From positions 1 to 64,000 of the forward strand of contig NZ_CP130713.1 of NCBI RefSeq assembly GCF_030553055.1: a stretch of 64,000 nucleotides of DNA, given 5' to 3'. The DNA comes from Streptomyces sp. XD-27 (GTDB taxonomy: Bacteria; Actinomycetota; Actinomycetes; Streptomycetales; Streptomycetaceae). How positions within the stretch are numbered: position 1 is the stretch's first letter; each line of letters starts with the position of its first letter. Made by a program: the position numbers and the translations under genes. The notes below the pieces were generated by a model that was given only the letters and a program-made list of their open reading frames with translations, did not search any database and was not told where the DNA came from. Of the stretch, positions 23,131 through 32,249 are shown one piece after another.

Positions 23131-24417
23131 ATGGATTCATACGGTCTTTCCTCGCGCTTGAGCATGGAAACTCTGCACAGCTCGCTCGCCGATCCTGCTA
23201 TCTCGTCGATGAACCTGCTCAATGAGCTGATCGGCGAATATCCTGCGGCCATTTCCATGGCGGCGGGCCGCCCGTACGAAGAGTTTTTCGACGTCCGCCT
23301 CATCCACGAGTACATCGACGCCTACTGCGACCACCTTCGGAGCGACCGGGAGCTGGACGAGGCGGAGGTCACCCGCACGCTCTTCCAGTACGGCACCACG
23401 AAGGGCGTCATCACCGATCTCATCGCCCGCCACCTCGCCAAGGACGAGGGCATCGAGGCCGCTCCCGAGTCCGTGGTCGTCACCGTGGGCGCGCAGGAGG
23501 CCATGTTCCTGCTCTTCCGCACGCTACGGGCCGACGAGCGGGACGTGCTGCTCGCCCCCGCCCCCACCTACGTCGGCCTGACCGGGGCCGCGCTGCTGAC
23601 CGACACCCCGGTCTGGCCGGTCCGGTCCACCGAGAACGGCATCGACCCCCAGGACCTCGTCCGCCAGCTGAAGCTGGCCGAAGAGCAGGGCAAGCGAGTC
23701 CGGGCCTGCTACGTGACGCCCGACTTCGCCAACCCCACCGGCACCAGCATGGACGTGGCCGCCCGCCGCCGGCTCCTTGAGGTCGCCGAGGCGAGCGGCA
23801 TCCTGCTCCTGGAGGACAACGCGTACGGGGTCTACGGATCCGAGCGCTTGCCCACGCTGAAGGCGCTCGACCGGTCGGGGGCCGTGGTCTACATCGGCTC
23901 CTTCGCCAAGACCGGCATGCCCGGCGCCCGGGTCGGCTACGTCGTGGCGGACCAGCACGTGGCCGGGGGCGGTCTGCTCGCCGATCAGCTCTCGAAGCTC
24001 AAGGGCATGCTCACGGTGAACACCTCGCCCATCGCGCAAGCGGTGATCGCCGGGAAGCTCCTGCTCAACGACTTCAGTCTGCTCAAGGCCAACGCCAGGG
24101 AAATCGCCATCTACCACCGCAACCTCCAGCACACGCTGGGCCAGCTCTCCCGCAGGCTCGGCGGCTGCCCGGGGGTCAGCTGGAACTCGCCGAAGGGCGG
24201 GTTCTTCATCACCGTCACCGTGCCCTTCGTCGTCGACGACGAGCTGCTGAAGCACGCCGCCGGCGACTACGGCGTCCTGTTCACCCCGATGCATCACTTC
24301 TACGGCGGCAAGGGCGGGTTCCACCAACTCCGGCTCTCGATCAGCCTGCTGACGCCGGAACTGATCGAGGAGGCCGTCTCCCGGCTCGCCGCGTTGATCA
24401 CCGCGCGGCTCTCCTGA
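23131..24417 (+). CDS. hpgT: hydroxyphenylglycine aminotransferase HpgT
   Basis: The enzyme has 428 residues and is a fold-type I PLP aminotransferase that aminates 4-hydroxyphenylglyoxylate to Hpg and 3,5-dihydroxyphenylglyoxylate to Dpg, with L-Tyr as donor in characterised systems. The PLP lysine is Lys260 in GSFAKTGMPGARVGY. NPTGTSMD and LLEDNAYG are the other family motifs. It is one of only two plus-strand genes in the window and converges with the methyltransferase gene 15 nt away. No strong ribosome-binding site precedes the ATG; a downstream ATG (codon 12) has none either, so the start is uncertain by about ten residues. Confidence 0.93.
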   Translation: MDSYGLSSRLSMETLHSSLADPAISSMNLLNELIGEYPAAISMAAGRPYEEFFDVRLIHEYIDAYCDHLRSDRELDEAEVTRTLFQYGTTKGVITDLIARHLAKDEGIEAAPESVVVTVGAQEAMFLLFRTLRADERDVLLAPAPTYVGLTGAALLTDTPVWPVRSTENGIDPQDLVRQLKLAEEQGKRVRACYVTPDFANPTGTSMDVAARRRLLEVAEASGILLLEDNAYGVYGSERLPTLKALDRSGAVVYIGSFAKTGMPGARVGYVVADQHVAGGGLLADQLSKLKGMLTVNTSPIAQAVIAGKLLLNDFSLLKANAREIAIYHRNLQHTLGQLSRRLGGCPGVSWNSPKGGFFITVTVPFVVDDELLKHAAGDYGVLFTPMHHFYGGKGGFHQLRLSISLLTPELIEEAVSRLAALITARLS

Positions 24418-24428
24418 GCCAGGCTCAG
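24414..24428. terminator. 15-bp palindrome between convergent hpgT and methyltransferase
   Basis: CTGAGCC and GGCTCAG form a perfect 7-bp inverted repeat around a single base. It overlaps the hpgT stop codon and ends 4 nt before the stop of the methyltransferase gene. Its position between converging genes suggests a bidirectional terminator, though the one-base centre would shorten the usable stem. Confidence 0.45.
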
Positions 24429-24432
24429 CGGG

Positions 24433-25254
24433 TCATGCGGAATCGCTCCGCAGTGACGCCTCCAGCAGCAGCGCGCCAGGGCCGCCACGCTCCTCGTCGG
24501 ACCTGAACGAAGTCGGCGCCACCACGTCGAATCCGGCCTCTTCGAGTTCCTGTACCACCTGATCCGCGTCGAGGAGCCTCAAGCGGCTCGTGCAGATGAC
24601 GAAGGGGTCCAACGTGTCATCGGCAGGGTAGATCGTGATGTCCTGGATCTTCTCCGCCGGTGACCGCCGTGCGTGCAGCACATACCGTCGGCCGCTTCGG
24701 CCCGACAGCTCTTGCTGGCGCTCCTGCGACTTCCACATGCCGTTGTCGGCCATGCTGACCAGGAATTTCCCTCCGGGCTCCAGGTGCGCACGAACCGACG
24801 CGTACAAGCCAGGCCTGTGGGTGTCGTCCAGGAGGCTGATCGAGCCGTAGCTGATGACCACGGCACCGAAGCGCTTGCCCAGCGCGAAGGCGCCCATGTC
24901 TCCCTGCACCACAGTGCACCGGTCCCGAAGGTCCGCCGGCGCGGATGCCAACTCCTTCCGGAGGGTGTCGATCATCGTGGTCGACAGCTCAAGTGCGGTG
25001 ACCTCGAAGCCGAGCTTCAGGAAAGGGAACGTCAGCCGACCCGTTCCGGCAGCGAGTTCCAGCACCGACCCGGACCCAGGAGGAATGCGGGCGGCCATCT
25101 CCCGTACTTCCGAGGCGCCGTCCGCCTCCAGCATCAGGTCGACTCCGAGATCCTCGTCGTAGAAACTGCGCAGCACGCCTCGCTCCCCCACAGAGGCCAG
25201 CAAAGCGTCCGCGCGCGCGGTCCGGACCGGTCCATGCTCCAGCTGATTACTCAT
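24433..25254 (-). CDS. mtfA: SAM-dependent N-methyltransferase (MtfA/Bmt-type)
   Basis: The enzyme has 273 residues and is a class I methyltransferase close to the enzymes that N-methylate the N-terminal residue of chloroeremomycin and balhimycin. SAM-binding motif I is VLELAAGTGRL (residues about 64-74). TALELSTTMID (acidic ribose ligand) and VVQGDMGAFAL follow. The ATG at 25254 is chosen over one 9 codons upstream because AGGAGG lies 8 nt before it and homologues begin MSNQLE-like. It ends the long leftward run of tailoring genes. N-methylation of residue 1 of the peptide is the likely reaction; the identity of residue 1 is not known here. Confidence 0.9.
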   Translation of the reverse strand: MSNQLEHGPVRTARADALLASVGERGVLRSFYDEDLGVDLMLEADGASEVREMAARIPPGSGSVLELAAGTGRLTFPFLKLGFEVTALELSTTMIDTLRKELASAPADLRDRCTVVQGDMGAFALGKRFGAVVISYGSISLLDDTHRPGLYASVRAHLEPGGKFLVSMADNGMWKSQERQQELSGRSGRRYVLHARRSPAEKIQDITIYPADDTLDPFVICTSRLRLLDADQVVQELEEAGFDVVAPTSFRSDEERGGPGALLLEASLRSDSA

Positions 25255-25367
25255 ACGGCTGACCTCCTGGTAGGCATCCATCTCAGGGACGAGTGGGTTG
25301 TTGACGACGTCGCGGTCACCGCGGCCGGGCAGCCCGGTGCGGCAGTGGAACCATCACTTCGTGCAGT

Positions 25368-26441
25368 TCAGCGGTCGATCATTTCTCGGACGAGGCGGCG
25401 CGAATGCGGCTGCTGTGCCAGCTGGTCGAAGTCGGCCAGCCGGTCCGCCGGCGTCCACGCGCGCAGCATGTCCAGATACTGCTTCTCCACCACAGGCGCC
25501 GCGTAGTGCGTGTCGGCGTAGCGGGCAAGTTCTGGAGCACGCTCGCGCGCGGTGTCGGCAAGGGCTCGGAATTCCTCGCGCGAGAGACTCTCGAAGTCAG
25601 GCACGAGGACAAGACCAGGGAAGATGTCGTTCGTCGCGCACTCGGCTCGTCGAGCCAGCGTCGGCACGCCGAGTCCGACGGCTTCCGAAAGCATGCGCCC
25701 CCACGAGTCGCTGACCGAGTTCACCAGCATGACGTCGACTGCCCGATAGAAGGAGCACATCCACTCCCACTGGCGATACGCGCCCATGTGCACATGAATC
25801 CGGTGGGACGAGTCCACCCCTGCCGCCTGTTCCCAGCGGCGGCGGACGGATTCCTCCGTCACACCGGGCTCGTCCGGTATGACACAACACAGGAGATGGG
25901 TTTTCGGATCCTGGATGTTGCGGAGGAACCACACAGCGATCTCGTCGATGCCCTTGGCCGGATGCAGCATTCCTCCGGCACCCAGCAGCGTGTCGCCTGC
26001 ATCAAGGTTCAAGTCGGCTCGCAGGGCTTCGGGCGAGGCACCTTCGACGGGTACTTTCTGGGCTATCGGGACGATGCCGAAATCCAGCTCGCGAAGCATG
26101 GGAATGTCCTGGTGAAGCAGCTCCCGATTCCGTTGCGTGAACGTGTACGGATGCACCAGGTGTCCGAGGTTCAGCAGCTCCTTGGTATACGTTGCCGGGT
26201 GCGCGTCGGGGGACATCGGGATCCGATCGAACGGGGTGCTGTCCCCCCAGTGCTCCAGCTTCCACAGGATCAACTGCCCAGGCGGCAGGTGCCGCAGCAC
26301 CGACAGGTGGCGCTGGAAGAGGTTCGAGATCCTCAGCCAGAGCGGGGCTTGCTGGGCAATACCTTCCGCGATTTCTTCGTCAGGCCGGAGGTCCCGCCCG
26401 AGCTGATCGAACTCAAGGGCCAGAATCTTCCAATTGCCCAT
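25368..26441 (-). CDS. GT-B (GT4-like) glycosyltransferase
   Basis: The protein has 357 residues. The C-terminal half is a typical GT4 nucleotide-sugar domain: GAGGMLHPAKGIDE, HVHMGAYRQWEW and a modified EX7E stretch, SWGRMLSEAVGLGVPTLA, in which the first Glu is replaced. The N-terminal half is not familiar to me. It occupies the place between halogenase and methyltransferase where vancomycin-type clusters carry the GT1 enzymes GtfA/B/C, to which it is not similar. It is not the membrane mannosyltransferase of teicoplanin clusters either, since it has no membrane helices. It probably glycosylates the aglycone; sugar donor and site are unknown. The start codon has a weak ribosome-binding site. 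Confidence 0.75.
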   Translation of the reverse strand: MGNWKILALEFDQLGRDLRPDEEIAEGIAQQAPLWLRISNLFQRHLSVLRHLPPGQLILWKLEHWGDSTPFDRIPMSPDAHPATYTKELLNLGHLVHPYTFTQRNRELLHQDIPMLRELDFGIVPIAQKVPVEGASPEALRADLNLDAGDTLLGAGGMLHPAKGIDEIAVWFLRNIQDPKTHLLCCVIPDEPGVTEESVRRRWEQAAGVDSSHRIHVHMGAYRQWEWMCSFYRAVDVMLVNSVSDSWGRMLSEAVGLGVPTLARRAECATNDIFPGLVLVPDFESLSREEFRALADTARERAPELARYADTHYAAPVVEKQYLDMLRAWTPADRLADFDQLAQQPHSRRLVREMIDR

Positions 26442-26546
26442 CGTGAACCCACTCTCTCACGTAACGACGAATACCGATCGGATCAGCTCTGCTCAACGCG
26501 CGATCGACGAACGCCACGGTCGGCGAATCGAGGAAGCGCGGAGCCC

Positions 26547-28025
26547 TCACGCCTGCTGGTAGGGCTGCCATTTCATGCCGTCGGGTGAGGACACGAGGCC
26601 GCCGGGGAAGAGCGGCAGCTCGGGCTCGGCATCCTCGCCGAGCAGCGCCTTCATCTGCACCTGGCCGGCCTCCTGCATCGCCTGCCTGACCACCTGTGAC
26701 TTGAACATCGGCACCATGTTTTCCTGGTCGCCGCCTGCCATCTGATCCACGGCCGCGGCGAACTCGGCGCTGCGCTCGGCTATCCTGTCCGCCGCCGTCA
26801 GCGCCGTCTCGCCGGACGACACCCCGCCGATCAGCTCCACGAACGACTCACTGTCGGTGGCGCTCCGGTTGTTCGTGACCTTCTTGGCCTGCCAGAAGTA
26901 CGAGTCCTCGTTCACGTTCATCTGGTAGAACGACATGAGGAACTCGTAGAACACCTGGTACTCGCGGCGATACCGCGCCTCGAACTCGGTCAGTACCGTC
27001 TTCTCGTCCAGCTCGCCCGCGAGGACGCTGTTGATCGACCGGGCAGCGAGCAGCGCGCTGTAGGTCGCCAGATGCACCCCGGAAGAGAACACCGGGTCCA
27101 CGAAGCAGGCGGCGTCGCCGACCAGGACCATCCCGGTCCGCCAGAAGTTCGTCTGCTGGTAGGAGTAGTCCTTGCGGATCCGCAGTTCCCCGTATTTTCC
27201 GGTCGTTACCCGGGTGGCGTCCGACAGATAGTCCGAAATCATCGGGCACTCGGCGATCAAGGCATTGAGGGCCTTCTCCCGATCTCCCTGGACCTTCTCG
27301 GCGTCCTCCCTGCGCACGACCGCTCCGACGCTGGTCAACGTGTCGCTCAGCGGGATGTACCAGAACCAGCCGCTGTCGAAGGCCACGCTCAGGATGTTGC
27401 CCGAGGCCGGCTCGGGCAGCCGCTTACCGCCCTCGAAGTATCCGAACAGCGCCAGGCTGCGGAAGAACTCCGAATAGTTCCGCGTGCCGCCGACGTTGCC
27501 GTACAGCCGGCTCTTGTTGCCCGAGGCGTCCACCACGAAGCGCGCCGACACCGCACGCTCACTGCCCTCGGGGTCGGTGTAGCGCACACCGGTGACACGG
27601 TCGCCGTCTTCCACCACGTCGGTGACCGCGCACCCCTCCCGCACGACGACACCCTTGCGTTTGGCGTTGTTCAACAGGATCTCGTCGAATCGCGCCCGCT
27701 CAACCTGGTAGGCGTACGACGTCGATCCGGCCATCCGGGCGGAGATGCCGAAGTGGAACGTCCACGGCTCCGGGCGGGCGCCCCAGCGGAACGTGCCACC
27801 GCGCTTCATCGGGAACCCGGCACCGGCCAGTTCGTCCGTGACGCCGAGCAGCCGGCACACGCCGTGCACCGTGGCAGGCAACAACGACTCGCCGATCTGG
27901 TACCGGGGGAAGTTCTCCTTCTCAAGGAGCAGCACCCGATGGCCCTGCATGGCCACGAGTGTGGCCACGGTCGAACCGCCCGGCCCTCCACCAGCCACCA
28001 CTACATCGAATTCTTCGACCGACAT
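26547..28025 (-). CDS. bhaA: FAD-dependent halogenase (BhaA/VhaA-type)
   Basis: The halogenase has 492 residues and needs reduced flavin; in balhimycin and vancomycin the counterpart chlorinates beta-hydroxytyrosine/tyrosine residues on the NRPS-bound peptide. The FAD-binding GGGPGGST lies at residues about 11-18, and the halogenase signature WFWYIP at about 219-224. GDAACFVDPVFSSGVHLA is conserved in this group. The C-terminal extension (GEDAEPELPLFPGGL) matches glycopeptide halogenases specifically. The ATG at 28025 (MSVEEFDVV) aligns with homologues and is preferred to one ten codons upstream. It lies 96 nt after oxyC. A chlorinated product is expected. Confidence 0.95.
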   Translation of the reverse strand: MSVEEFDVVVAGGGPGGSTVATLVAMQGHRVLLLEKENFPRYQIGESLLPATVHGVCRLLGVTDELAGAGFPMKRGGTFRWGARPEPWTFHFGISARMAGSTSYAYQVERARFDEILLNNAKRKGVVVREGCAVTDVVEDGDRVTGVRYTDPEGSERAVSARFVVDASGNKSRLYGNVGGTRNYSEFFRSLALFGYFEGGKRLPEPASGNILSVAFDSGWFWYIPLSDTLTSVGAVVRREDAEKVQGDREKALNALIAECPMISDYLSDATRVTTGKYGELRIRKDYSYQQTNFWRTGMVLVGDAACFVDPVFSSGVHLATYSALLAARSINSVLAGELDEKTVLTEFEARYRREYQVFYEFLMSFYQMNVNEDSYFWQAKKVTNNRSATDSESFVELIGGVSSGETALTAADRIAERSAEFAAAVDQMAGGDQENMVPMFKSQVVRQAMQEAGQVQMKALLGEDAEPELPLFPGGLVSSPDGMKWQPYQQA

Positions 28026-28121
28026 GTCGCCACCATTCCCTCTGTTGCGGGCCAATTCATTACGGCTAGTTCTATGAGCGTGCGCCGCTCGATCGCCATC
28101 CTCGCTCGCTGCCCTCGACCG

Positions 28122-29342
28122 CTACCAAGTCACGGGCACCTGATCCGGGCAGTCGACGAAAGCGTTTCGATACTTCACTTCCCCGATGGGCACTGCGAGG
28201 CGCAGCTCCGGGAACCGTCGCCAGAGGCTCTGATAGGAAATGCGCAGCATCGCCCTTGCCAACGCCGCGCCTACGCAGTAATGGATGCCGTGCCCGAATC
28301 CGACGTCCGAGACCGGTTCACGGCCTGCGTCGACGACGTTGGGATTCGGCGTCAGCGCCTCATCCCGGTTGGCCATGAGGACCGAACACAGCACATAGTC
28401 CCCGGCCTTGATCAACTGCCCGTCGATGACCACGTCCTTGAGGGCCAGGCGGGGATTCGGTCCCTGCACGGGCGACAGATATCGCACCAGTTCGGTGACC
28501 AGGCGATCGGCCTTCTCACGGCCCGCGAAAAGCAACGGTATTTGGCCGGGGTTGTCCAGGAGCGCGACGACCCCGAAGCCGATCATTCCCGCGACGGTCT
28601 CGACACCACCGAGGATCAGCGCCATGCACAGGCCCTTCAACTCCTCGTCCGTGATGTTGTCCCCGTGCTCTTGCACGACCATGCCGAGGAGCCCGTCGCC
28701 GGGTTCCTTCCGCTGCCGGGTGATCAGGTTGTCCAGGTACCGGTTGAACGCCGCGCTGTCGGCGGCCCTCGCCTTGAGCCCGCGGCTCAGATCGACGTTC
28801 CGCCTGAGCCGCCGGACGAACTCGCGCCGGTCGTCGCGCGGGATGCCGAGCAGCTCGCACAGAACGCCCGCGCCGATCGGATCGGCGAAGTCCCGCTGGA
28901 CGTCCGCGGGTGCTCCCGCGGCTTCCATCATGTCGAGCCGATCGTCGATGAGGCCTTGTATGTTGGGCTCCATCTTGCGGATGCGCCGGACCGTGAACTC
29001 CGGTGTCAGCATCTTCCGCAGGCGCGTGTGCTCGGGCGGATCGTACGTCGATATCTGTCCGACGAACTGGGGCTCTATGCGTTCCGCTGTCTCGCCCTGG
29101 ATGAACCGGGGCCGGGTCGTGAAATTCTCGTGATCGCCCAGTATCCTGCGCACGACGTCGTAACCGAAGGCCTGCCAAACATATTCTCTGCCCAACTGCT
29201 CGGACGCCTCACCGGCAATACGGAAAAGCGGGCCATGCGCTCTGAGGTCGAAGTTGTCTGCATGCGGATCGCAATGCGTTCGCATCTTGAAGTTCGCGGG
29301 CTCCCGTAAGAGTGGCGCGACCTCATCGGTATCTGGACTCAT
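28122..29342 (-). CDS. oxyC: cytochrome P450 OxyC (AB ring closure)
   Basis: This 406-residue P450 matches OxyC, which forms the biaryl C-C bond between residues 5 (Hpg) and 7 (Dpg) on the peptide held by the last carrier domain. The haem loop is FGHGIHYCVG. The I-helix (ILGGVETVAGMIG), PEFTVRRIRKMEP and the C-terminal CPDQVPVTW are characteristic of OxyC. I chose ATG 29342 (MSPDTDEVAPLLREP) over an ATG seven codons upstream because homologues begin there. The gene order halogenase - oxyC - oxyB - oxyA equals that of balhimycin and vancomycin clusters. Recruitment by the X domain of NRPS3 is established for the family. Confidence 0.95.
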   Translation of the reverse strand: MSPDTDEVAPLLREPANFKMRTHCDPHADNFDLRAHGPLFRIAGEASEQLGREYVWQAFGYDVVRRILGDHENFTTRPRFIQGETAERIEPQFVGQISTYDPPEHTRLRKMLTPEFTVRRIRKMEPNIQGLIDDRLDMMEAAGAPADVQRDFADPIGAGVLCELLGIPRDDRREFVRRLRRNVDLSRGLKARAADSAAFNRYLDNLITRQRKEPGDGLLGMVVQEHGDNITDEELKGLCMALILGGVETVAGMIGFGVVALLDNPGQIPLLFAGREKADRLVTELVRYLSPVQGPNPRLALKDVVIDGQLIKAGDYVLCSVLMANRDEALTPNPNVVDAGREPVSDVGFGHGIHYCVGAALARAMLRISYQSLWRRFPELRLAVPIGEVKYRNAFVDCPDQVPVTW

Positions 29343-29474
29343 GCCGAGTGGAATCTCCTTCACTGACCGGGATTCCCGGTGAGTTCACCTCGCCCACGCT
29401 GCCGCCTCAGTTTCATCTGTCATCGGGCGGGACGTCCAGCGCCGGACGTGGACAAATGCGGCTGCCGCGGACGG

Positions 29475-30671
29475 TCACCAGGCGACCATCAGCTCCGTCA
29501 GTCCATAGGCGGGGGTGGTCAAGCGGAACATGTTCTCCTGGGCGGGATCCGCGAGCCGCAGCCCGGGAAATCGCCGCCACAGAGCGGTATAGACCGTCTG
29601 CAATTCGAGGCGGGCCAGAGCAGCTCCCAGGCAATGGTGGACGCCGTGCCCGAACGCGACGTGCGGGGCGGGCTCGCGCGTGACGTCGAGACGGTTCGGA
29701 TCCGGTGTCAGGGCGGGGTCGCGGTTGGCCGCAGGAAGCGAGCAGATGACGCTCTCCCCCTTCTTGATCACCTGGTCCCCGATGGTGACGTCCTCCATGG
29801 CGATGCGGGGCGTCGGGGAGTAAGTGACCGTCAGGTAGCGGATCAGCTCGTCGACCGCCCGTCGCGCCGACCGTTCGTCGCCTTGGAACGCGGCGATCTG
29901 CTCGGGGTGGCGCAGCAGCGCAAGGACGCCAAGGCCGATCATTCCGGAGATGTTGTCGTCGCCGGCCAGCATCACCTGGACGCAGAAGCCCCTCAGCTCC
30001 TCGTCCGTGGCCGCGTCGCCGTGTTCGGCGACGACGGCTCCGATCAGCCCCTCGCCCGGGTCCTTCCGTTCCCTGGCGATCATCGCCAACAGGTAGCGGG
30101 AGAACGCCTCGCCGGCCGCCGCCCGCCTCTTCTGGCTTCGCGAGGCGTCGAGATGAGCGTGACACAGCCGCAGGAACATCACCCGGTCGTCCTTGGGCAC
30201 GCCGATCAGCTCGCACAGCACGGCCCCGGGCACCTCCTCGGCGACGAACTCGATCAGATCCGCGGGGGATCCCGCCTGCTCCATGGCATCGAGGCGCTCG
30301 GTCACGATCTGTTCGATGGAGGGCTGGAGACGCTGCATCTTGCGCAGCGTGAAGCCGGGAGTCAGCTTCTGCCGCATCCGGGTGTGCTCCGGCGGGTCGT
30401 AGTCCATCAGGTTGCCGACCAGCTCGCGCGGCCGGAAGATGCCCTCCCCGCCGACCTCGTCCCGCCGGTCCCAGCGGCGCCGTGTGCTGAACCTCTTGTG
30501 ATCGCCCATCACCTGTCGGACGACCGCGTGCGTGGTCGCCATCCAGCGGGTCTCGGCGTCCGCTCCGGATCCCGAGGTGACCCTCGTCAGCGGTCCCGCG
30601 GCGAGCAGTTCGTCCGCCGGATCGAGGCCCTGTCTGCGAATGTGGACGGGGCGCTCGTCGTCAGCAGTCAA
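29475..30671 (-). CDS. oxyB: cytochrome P450 OxyB (C-O-D ring closure)
   Basis: This 398-residue P450 is closely similar to vancomycin OxyB, which makes the first cross-link, an aryl ether between residues 4 and 6. Family-specific stretches are VHIRRQGLDPADELLA at the N-terminus, GNLMDYDPPEHTRMRQKL, the I-helix VMLAGDDNISGMIG, the haem loop FGHGVHHCLG and the C-terminus LTTPAYGLTELMVAW. The best start is TTG at 30671: AAGGAG lies 8 nt upstream and the length then equals that of known OxyB proteins. No ATG or GTG is suitably placed. The gene follows oxyA by 46 nt. Confidence 0.95.
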   Translation of the reverse strand: MTADDERPVHIRRQGLDPADELLAAGPLTRVTSGSGADAETRWMATTHAVVRQVMGDHKRFSTRRRWDRRDEVGGEGIFRPRELVGNLMDYDPPEHTRMRQKLTPGFTLRKMQRLQPSIEQIVTERLDAMEQAGSPADLIEFVAEEVPGAVLCELIGVPKDDRVMFLRLCHAHLDASRSQKRRAAAGEAFSRYLLAMIARERKDPGEGLIGAVVAEHGDAATDEELRGFCVQVMLAGDDNISGMIGLGVLALLRHPEQIAAFQGDERSARRAVDELIRYLTVTYSPTPRIAMEDVTIGDQVIKKGESVICSLPAANRDPALTPDPNRLDVTREPAPHVAFGHGVHHCLGAALARLELQTVYTALWRRFPGLRLADPAQENMFRLTTPAYGLTELMVAW

Positions 30672-30717
30672 CGGGAAGCTCCTTCCCTGCCATCGGTTCT
30701 CCTCCTGCGATCCGGCG

Positions 30718-31923
30718 CTACCAGTCGAGCCACAGGGCTTCCACGTTGAGCGGCGGCTGCCCCAACTTGATCTCGCGGTCCGGTTCGGCGAGCCGCAGCG
30801 TCGGAAAGCGGCGTGCCAGAGCCGGAATCGCCACCCGGAACACCATCTCGGCCAGCGACCGGCCGAGGCAGTGGTGGATGCCGTGCCCGAACGCGACATG
30901 CGCGGGCTTCTCCCTGGTGATGTCGAACCGGTCGTCCGGGCCTGGGAAGTTCCGGCGGTTCGCGGCAAGGAACGAGGGCGTGACGGTGTCACCTGCCTTG
31001 ATGGGACACCCACTGATGCGCACGTCCTCCAACGCGATGCGCGGAGTGGTCTTCTCGTCGCTGGTGATGTAGCGGACCACCTCGTCCAGCCAGTCCGGCA
31101 CGGTCTCCGGCCTGTCCCGCAGCACGGCGAACTGCTCGGGCTCCTCGACCATCAGCCACGCGGCCGCCGCGAGGAAGCGCGCCACCTGGTCCCCGCCCGC
31201 GCCCATGACGAACGCGGCCACTCCGATCAGCTCCGCGTCGGTGATCTCGTCGCCGTGCTCGCGCACCACGACGCCGAACAGGTCGTCACCGGGATCGCGG
31301 CGGGTACGCGTCACGACCTGGTTCATGTACGCCCAGAACTTGTTTCCCGCCGCCAGGCGCCGCTTACCCGACCGTTCGGCCCGGCTGGCGTGCAGGGCAC
31401 GGGAAAGCTCCGCCTGATCATCACGTGAAATGCCGACGAAGTCGCAGGTCACCGTCGTCGCGATGGGCCACCCGAAACGCGGGACGAAGTCCACGGGGCC
31501 ACCGGTGGACTCGATGTCGTCGAGGGTGGCCTCGACGATCTTCTCGACCTGCGGCTGGAACCCCTGTATCCGCCGGATGGCGAAGGGGCCCGTCACCATC
31601 CGGCGCAGACGCGTGTGCTCCGGTGGATCGTACTGAGTGAGGAAGCCGGGGAAGATGAAACCGGCCGCGGTGCCCCGGTAGAGCAGCTTGGAGCTGAACT
31701 TGTCCGAGCCGAGAACCTGCCGGATCTCGTCGTACCCGGCGGCAAGCCACGCGGTCCGCCCTTCGGGGGCGTCCTCGACGCCCAGTACGGCCATGGGGCC
31801 CTCGGCCATCAAGGCGCGTAACTCCGGCACCGGATCGAACCGGTCCCGCCGGTGTATGTCCAAGCCCACGTGAACGTTGATGTCTTCGAAGGTGCCCCGG
31901 ACAACCTCGTTCTCATCGAGCAC
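30718..31923 (-). CDS. oxyA: cytochrome P450 OxyA (D-O-E ring closure)
   Basis: The P450 has 401 residues. OxyA forms the aryl ether between residues 2 and 4 after OxyB has acted. The N-terminus (VVRGTFEDINVHVGLDIHRR) is characteristic of OxyA. The I-helix reads GAGGDQVARF, without the usual acid-alcohol pair, which is normal for OxyA. The haem loop is FGHGIHHCLG. The ATG at 31923 has AAAGGA 8 nt upstream. With OxyA, B and C but no OxyE-type gene, a tricyclic vancomycin-like scaffold is expected rather than the tetracyclic teicoplanin type. Confidence 0.95.
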   Translation of the reverse strand: MLDENEVVRGTFEDINVHVGLDIHRRDRFDPVPELRALMAEGPMAVLGVEDAPEGRTAWLAAGYDEIRQVLGSDKFSSKLLYRGTAAGFIFPGFLTQYDPPEHTRLRRMVTGPFAIRRIQGFQPQVEKIVEATLDDIESTGGPVDFVPRFGWPIATTVTCDFVGISRDDQAELSRALHASRAERSGKRRLAAGNKFWAYMNQVVTRTRRDPGDDLFGVVVREHGDEITDAELIGVAAFVMGAGGDQVARFLAAAAWLMVEEPEQFAVLRDRPETVPDWLDEVVRYITSDEKTTPRIALEDVRISGCPIKAGDTVTPSFLAANRRNFPGPDDRFDITREKPAHVAFGHGIHHCLGRSLAEMVFRVAIPALARRFPTLRLAEPDREIKLGQPPLNVEALWLDW

Positions 31924-32039
31924 TGCACAGGTCCTTTCGCCTCGTCCCGCCCTCGGATGCGGAAGTGGTGGTCACGAGCCGGTTGGACGGGCGTGGAGCC
32001 CGTCCAACCGTCCGCATTGAGCGGCTGGACACCTTCGTC

Positions 32040-32249
32040 TCAGGCGCCGACTTCCTGGATGAGGCTCTTCGGCCGGAGGTCCTTCCAGTTCTCCTCGACG
32101 TAGTCGAGGCACTCCTGACGGGTGGCCTCACCGTGGACACGGGTCCAGCCGGCGGGCACTTCCGCGAAGGCCGGCCAGAGGGAGTGCTGGCCCTCGTGGT
32201 TGACCAGCACGAAGAAGGAGCCCTCGTCGTCGTCGAACGGGTTGCTCAT
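32040..32249 (-). CDS. mbtH: MbtH-like NRPS activator protein
   Basis: This 69-residue MbtH-like protein binds NRPS adenylation domains and is often required for their solubility and activity, notably the Tyr/Bht-activating domains of glycopeptide synthetases. Signature residues are seen: [19 protein letters not shown], the SLWP motif, PAGW and the C-terminal [15 protein letters not shown]. The ATG at 32249 overlaps the stop of NRPS3 (ATGA), so the two are translationally coupled. oxyA follows after 116 nt. This position right after the TE-containing NRPS gene is conserved in vancomycin-type clusters. Confidence 0.97.
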   Translation of the reverse strand: MSNPFDDDEGSFFVLVNHEGQHSLWPAFAEVPAGWTRVHGEATRQECLDYVEENWKDLRPKSLIQEVGA

